A stretch of DNA of 64,000 nucleotides from Butyrivibrio sp. XPD2006 (GTDB lineage Bacteria > Bacillota > Clostridia > Lachnospirales > Lachnospiraceae), in assembly GCF_000420865.1 (NCBI RefSeq), contig NZ_ATVT01000016.1, forward strand, positions 1-64,000, in the 5' to 3' direction. Shown here one piece after another: positions 61,849-64,000 of this stretch. A model generated the notes under the pieces. It searched no databases and was not told where the DNA came from. It saw only the letters and a program-made list of their open reading frames with translations. The translations under genes and the position numbers were made by a program. Position 1 is the first letter of the stretch. Every line of letters starts with the position of its first letter.

Positions 61849-62789
61849 TTATCTACCTCACTCATGTCATTTCTAACCACTGTATCAATGATAAACGGCG
61901 GACGTCTTCTGGACTCAGCCAGGGTCCTCCATATATATTCTCCCAGGACAGCAAGCGTTATGAACATCAATCCAAAGCCGAAAAGAACAACGCACATGAT
62001 CGATGCATAACCCAGTATCGGTGTACCCACTGTAAGCTTCTCCCAGATAACCATGATGATCCCAATTATGGATCCTATCGCAAACAGCACTCCAAGGGTT
62101 GCAATAAAATGTATCGGAAACGCAGTAAAGCTCATCATGGAATCAACAACAAGCTTAAGCTTCTTGCGCAGAGTCCATCTGGACTTACCGACCTCCCTGT
62201 CAAGCCTGTGATAATAAATCTTCTCGGTCTTAAAGCCTACCCACATGACCTGAAGAGTGAGGGAAGAGTTCTTTTCATCCATCAGCTCAAGGACTTTGAT
62301 CACCTGCCTGTCTACCAGGTAGCAGTCACAACCGCCCTGCGGCATATCCTTGTTGATGGTCTTACGAACCAGCCAGTAATAGCAGCCTGCAAAGAACTTT
62401 TTAACAGGATTCTCATCCCTTGATTCTCTGATGGCAAGAACCACCTTGTTGCCTCTCTTCCAGCTCTCGTACATCTCAAGGATAAGATTTGAATCCTCCT
62501 GAAGATCTGCCTGCTTGGTCACTGCACAGTCACCTGTACACACAGAGAGTCCTGCCAAAAGAGCTGCGTGCTCACCAAAGTTCTTGGAGAGTCTTACACA
62601 GACGACATTCTCATCCATGGCTTTTATCTTGTTCATGACCTCCCAGGAGTTGTCCTCGGAGCCGTCATCAACAAATACAATCTCGTAATCTCCGATCTTC
62701 CCCAGTATCTTTTTCTTCATGTCCTGATACAAAAGCTCAAGGGTATCTGAGTTGTAATAAACCGGTACTACTATAGAAATCTTACTCAA
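61845..62789 (-). CDS. DPM1/GtrB-like polyprenyl-phosphate glycosyltransferase
   Basis: The GT2 enzyme has a catalytic domain (KISIVVPVYYNSDTLELLY, EIVFVDDGSEDNSWEV, KQADLQED with the DXD-like Asp) and two C-terminal transmembrane helices (about 230-255 and 262-290). It transfers a sugar to undecaprenyl phosphate for outer-face branch addition by GT-C enzymes. The start is TTG 62789, eight bases after GGAGG; a TTG further upstream overlaps the GGAGG. About 314 residues. The stop overlaps the ATG of the aminotransferase gene. Confidence 0.88.
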   Translation of the reverse strand: MSKISIVVPVYYNSDTLELLYQDMKKKILGKIGDYEIVFVDDGSEDNSWEVMNKIKAMDENVVCVRLSKNFGEHAALLAGLSVCTGDCAVTKQADLQEDSNLILEMYESWKRGNKVVLAIRESRDENPVKKFFAGCYYWLVRKTINKDMPQGGCDCYLVDRQVIKVLELMDEKNSSLTLQVMWVGFKTEKIYYHRLDREVGKSRWTLRKKLKLVVDSMMSFTAFPIHFIATLGVLFAIGSIIGIIMVIWEKLTVGTPILGYASIMCVVLFGFGLMFITLAVLGEYIWRTLAESRRRPPFIIDTVVRNDMSEVDK

Positions 62790-62822
62790 AATCAAAGCCT
62801 CCAACTAGTAACTATTCCAAGA

Positions 62823-63605
62823 TCATCCTGTAACTTCCGGATCCTCGTAAATATTGTAATTATCCACCGTCTTGATAAGCTTAAGACCGAGCGTGGCAAG
62901 ATTCTTGTTGATCTTCCTGTCACTTGCCAGGATTATATATCTGCAGTTGGTCTTCCTGGTCGCATCCAGAAGCTCCTCAGCATCTATAACTTCAGCCTTC
63001 TCATAGGCCTCATATACCTCATTGTAGTAATCCCATTGGGTCACGATCATCTCACGGCCATAGGGCATAAGTATCTTAGTACTGTACTGACGCACAAAGT
63101 GTACCATCTCAGATGGGAACACAGCTCTTACACGGGCCTCTCCGTCTGCCGGAATGATGACATCACATACATCTATGACACTCTGCGGAATGTGATAGAG
63201 GTTCTCAGCCTTTGACATGTACTGATTCACATAAACAAGTGATCCGCTGAGGACCACTACGGCCAGTGCTACAACAAGAGCCACTCTCTGCCAGAGCTTC
63301 CTTCCAAATCCTGTCACAAGCCTGCAAAGCGCATAACCAATAGTCATATACATGGGCACCAGCCACAGCACACGGTAATATGTATCAGTCCCCTCGTCAA
63401 ACATGGCAACATAGACCATCTTGGTAACAGGGAAAAGAAATCCCGCCAGAATAACAAGTGGCAGAATCCCAATAAGTATTTTCTTTTTCCAATCCTTCTC
63501 ACAGATGACAATATAAAGCGCTGATGCCACCAGAAGGATTGCCAGTAGCGGATTTCCGAAAAAGAGCTTTAAGGAAACCCAGCATTCCATAAATATTCCG
63601 TACAT
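62823..63605 (-). CDS. Membrane protein, C-terminal half of a DUF6077-like protein
   Basis: The 260-residue protein has several transmembrane helices (about 15-60 and 85-130) and a soluble C-terminus. DTYYRVLWLVPMYMTIGYALCRLV recalls longer Lachnospiraceae membrane proteins (DUF6077-like) in which this region is fused to an N-terminal multi-helix part. It starts with a good CGGAG site 14 bases after the end of the next gene, in another frame. It may be natural fission or a frameshift. Confidence 0.65.
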   Translation of the reverse strand: MYGIFMECWVSLKLFFGNPLLAILLVASALYIVICEKDWKKKILIGILPLVILAGFLFPVTKMVYVAMFDEGTDTYYRVLWLVPMYMTIGYALCRLVTGFGRKLWQRVALVVALAVVVLSGSLVYVNQYMSKAENLYHIPQSVIDVCDVIIPADGEARVRAVFPSEMVHFVRQYSTKILMPYGREMIVTQWDYYNEVYEAYEKAEVIDAEELLDATRKTNCRYIILASDRKINKNLATLGLKLIKTVDNYNIYEDPEVTG

Positions 63606-63619
63606 AAATCACTCCGTTA

Positions 63620-64000
63620 TCATCCAAATAAAGAGAAATAAATTCCCAAATAGATCAAATTAGGTATAATACACAAAAACGCTCCAACAAGTACTGTCCA
63701 TCTCTTTGAAAAAATTAGCAGCACCAGTGTTAACAAGCCAATCAGTGCACTTCCAAAGATGACTCCCAAAGATGTGCAAACTCCGGAGAGCATGTTGATA
63801 AGCCCAAGCATGATCCAGCCACTTCTTAAACTCACCCTCTCGGGAGATTTAAGATCTTCAAACATCCACAAAAACATCCATATGATCATGGGGAACACGA
63901 GATTTGCAACAAGTGCCTTGCCCTGCCAGGTTCTCATCAGGAAAAAGGTAGCCGGAGTATAAATCGACACGTTTCCAAACATAAGCAGGAACGACACAAT
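63620..64000 (-). CDS. Multi-pass membrane protein, N-terminal half (partial)
   Basis: The frame is open to the right edge, so the 5' part is missing. The visible residues hold four to five transmembrane helices with the loop LMFGNVSIYTPATFFLMRTWQGKALVANL. It ends 14 bases before the next gene. Together they resemble one DUF6077-like GT-C protein. Confidence 0.62.
   Translation of the reverse strand: MVSFLLMFGNVSIYTPATFFLMRTWQGKALVANLVFPMIIWMFLWMFEDLKSPERVSLRSGWIMLGLINMLSGVCTSLGVIFGSALIGLLTLVLLIFSKRWTVLVGAFLCIIPNLIYLGIYFSLFG

Overview
The window looks like a chromosomal segment of a Gram-positive Lachnospiraceae bacterium, most likely close to Butyrivibrio or Pseudobutyrivibrio. This is inferred from the gene families (EFR1-type ferredoxin, DUF3990/HTH pair, LCP, sortase-free surface proteins), the consensus TTGACA/TATAAT promoters, the strong GGAGG ribosome binding sites and the gene order; no database search was possible. 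Almost everything is on the minus strand. Only the HD-GYP gene, one secreted protein gene and one candidate small RNA are on the plus strand.

Layout. 1-580: the 5' end of a 16S rRNA gene preceded by two tRNA-Ser genes and a consensus promoter. 655-7760: a housekeeping operon (tsaE, tsaB-rimI fusion, rnz, an unknown membrane protein, a YdjC-like deacetylase, tsaD, ispD and a GT4 glycosyltransferase), centred on tRNA t6A modification. 7865-8980: ribU under an FMN riboswitch, divergent from an HD-GYP c-di-GMP phosphodiesterase (9034-10119). 10155-14540: murA, a LysM/G5/M23 envelope peptidase with a coiled-coil partner, a candidate sRNA and a RelQ-type alarmone synthetase. 14627 to the end: a very long surface-polysaccharide region, broken at 21184-25112 by pgm, a toxin-antitoxin-like pair and an EFR1 flavodoxin/ferredoxin.

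The polysaccharide region reads as one ABC-transporter-dependent pathway. A WcaJ-like phosphosugar transferase starts the chain on undecaprenyl phosphate. Many GT2 enzymes extend it using dTDP-sugars from RmlA/RmlB/RmlC and a second set of deoxysugar enzymes (NDP-hexose 2,3-dehydratase, Gfo/Idh ketoreductase, FdtA-like ketoisomerase, DegT aminotransferase). A methyltransferase-kinase resembling WbdD probably caps the chain, and Wzm/Wzt with a Wzt carbohydrate-binding C-terminus exports it. LCP and a membrane-anchored GH25 muramidase act at the wall. Two MBOAT/SGNH modules suggest O-acylation, and several GT-C-like membrane proteins, two SMR-type flippase subunits and a DPM1/GtrB-like transferase suggest lipid-linked sugar side-branch addition. 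RNase J is embedded in this run of genes.

The most unusual non-coding signals are two arrays of inverted-repeat units, at 25203-25519 and 33491-33722. Each has five units (one decayed), constant unit length (35 and 37 bp), different 7-bp arms, and an A-tract at the same register inside every unit. The second array separates wzm from wzt, genes that normally touch. A perfect 37-bp inverted repeat (21061-21166) and a related single copy (25599-25631) form a separate REP/BIME-like family flanking the pgm to EFR1 block.
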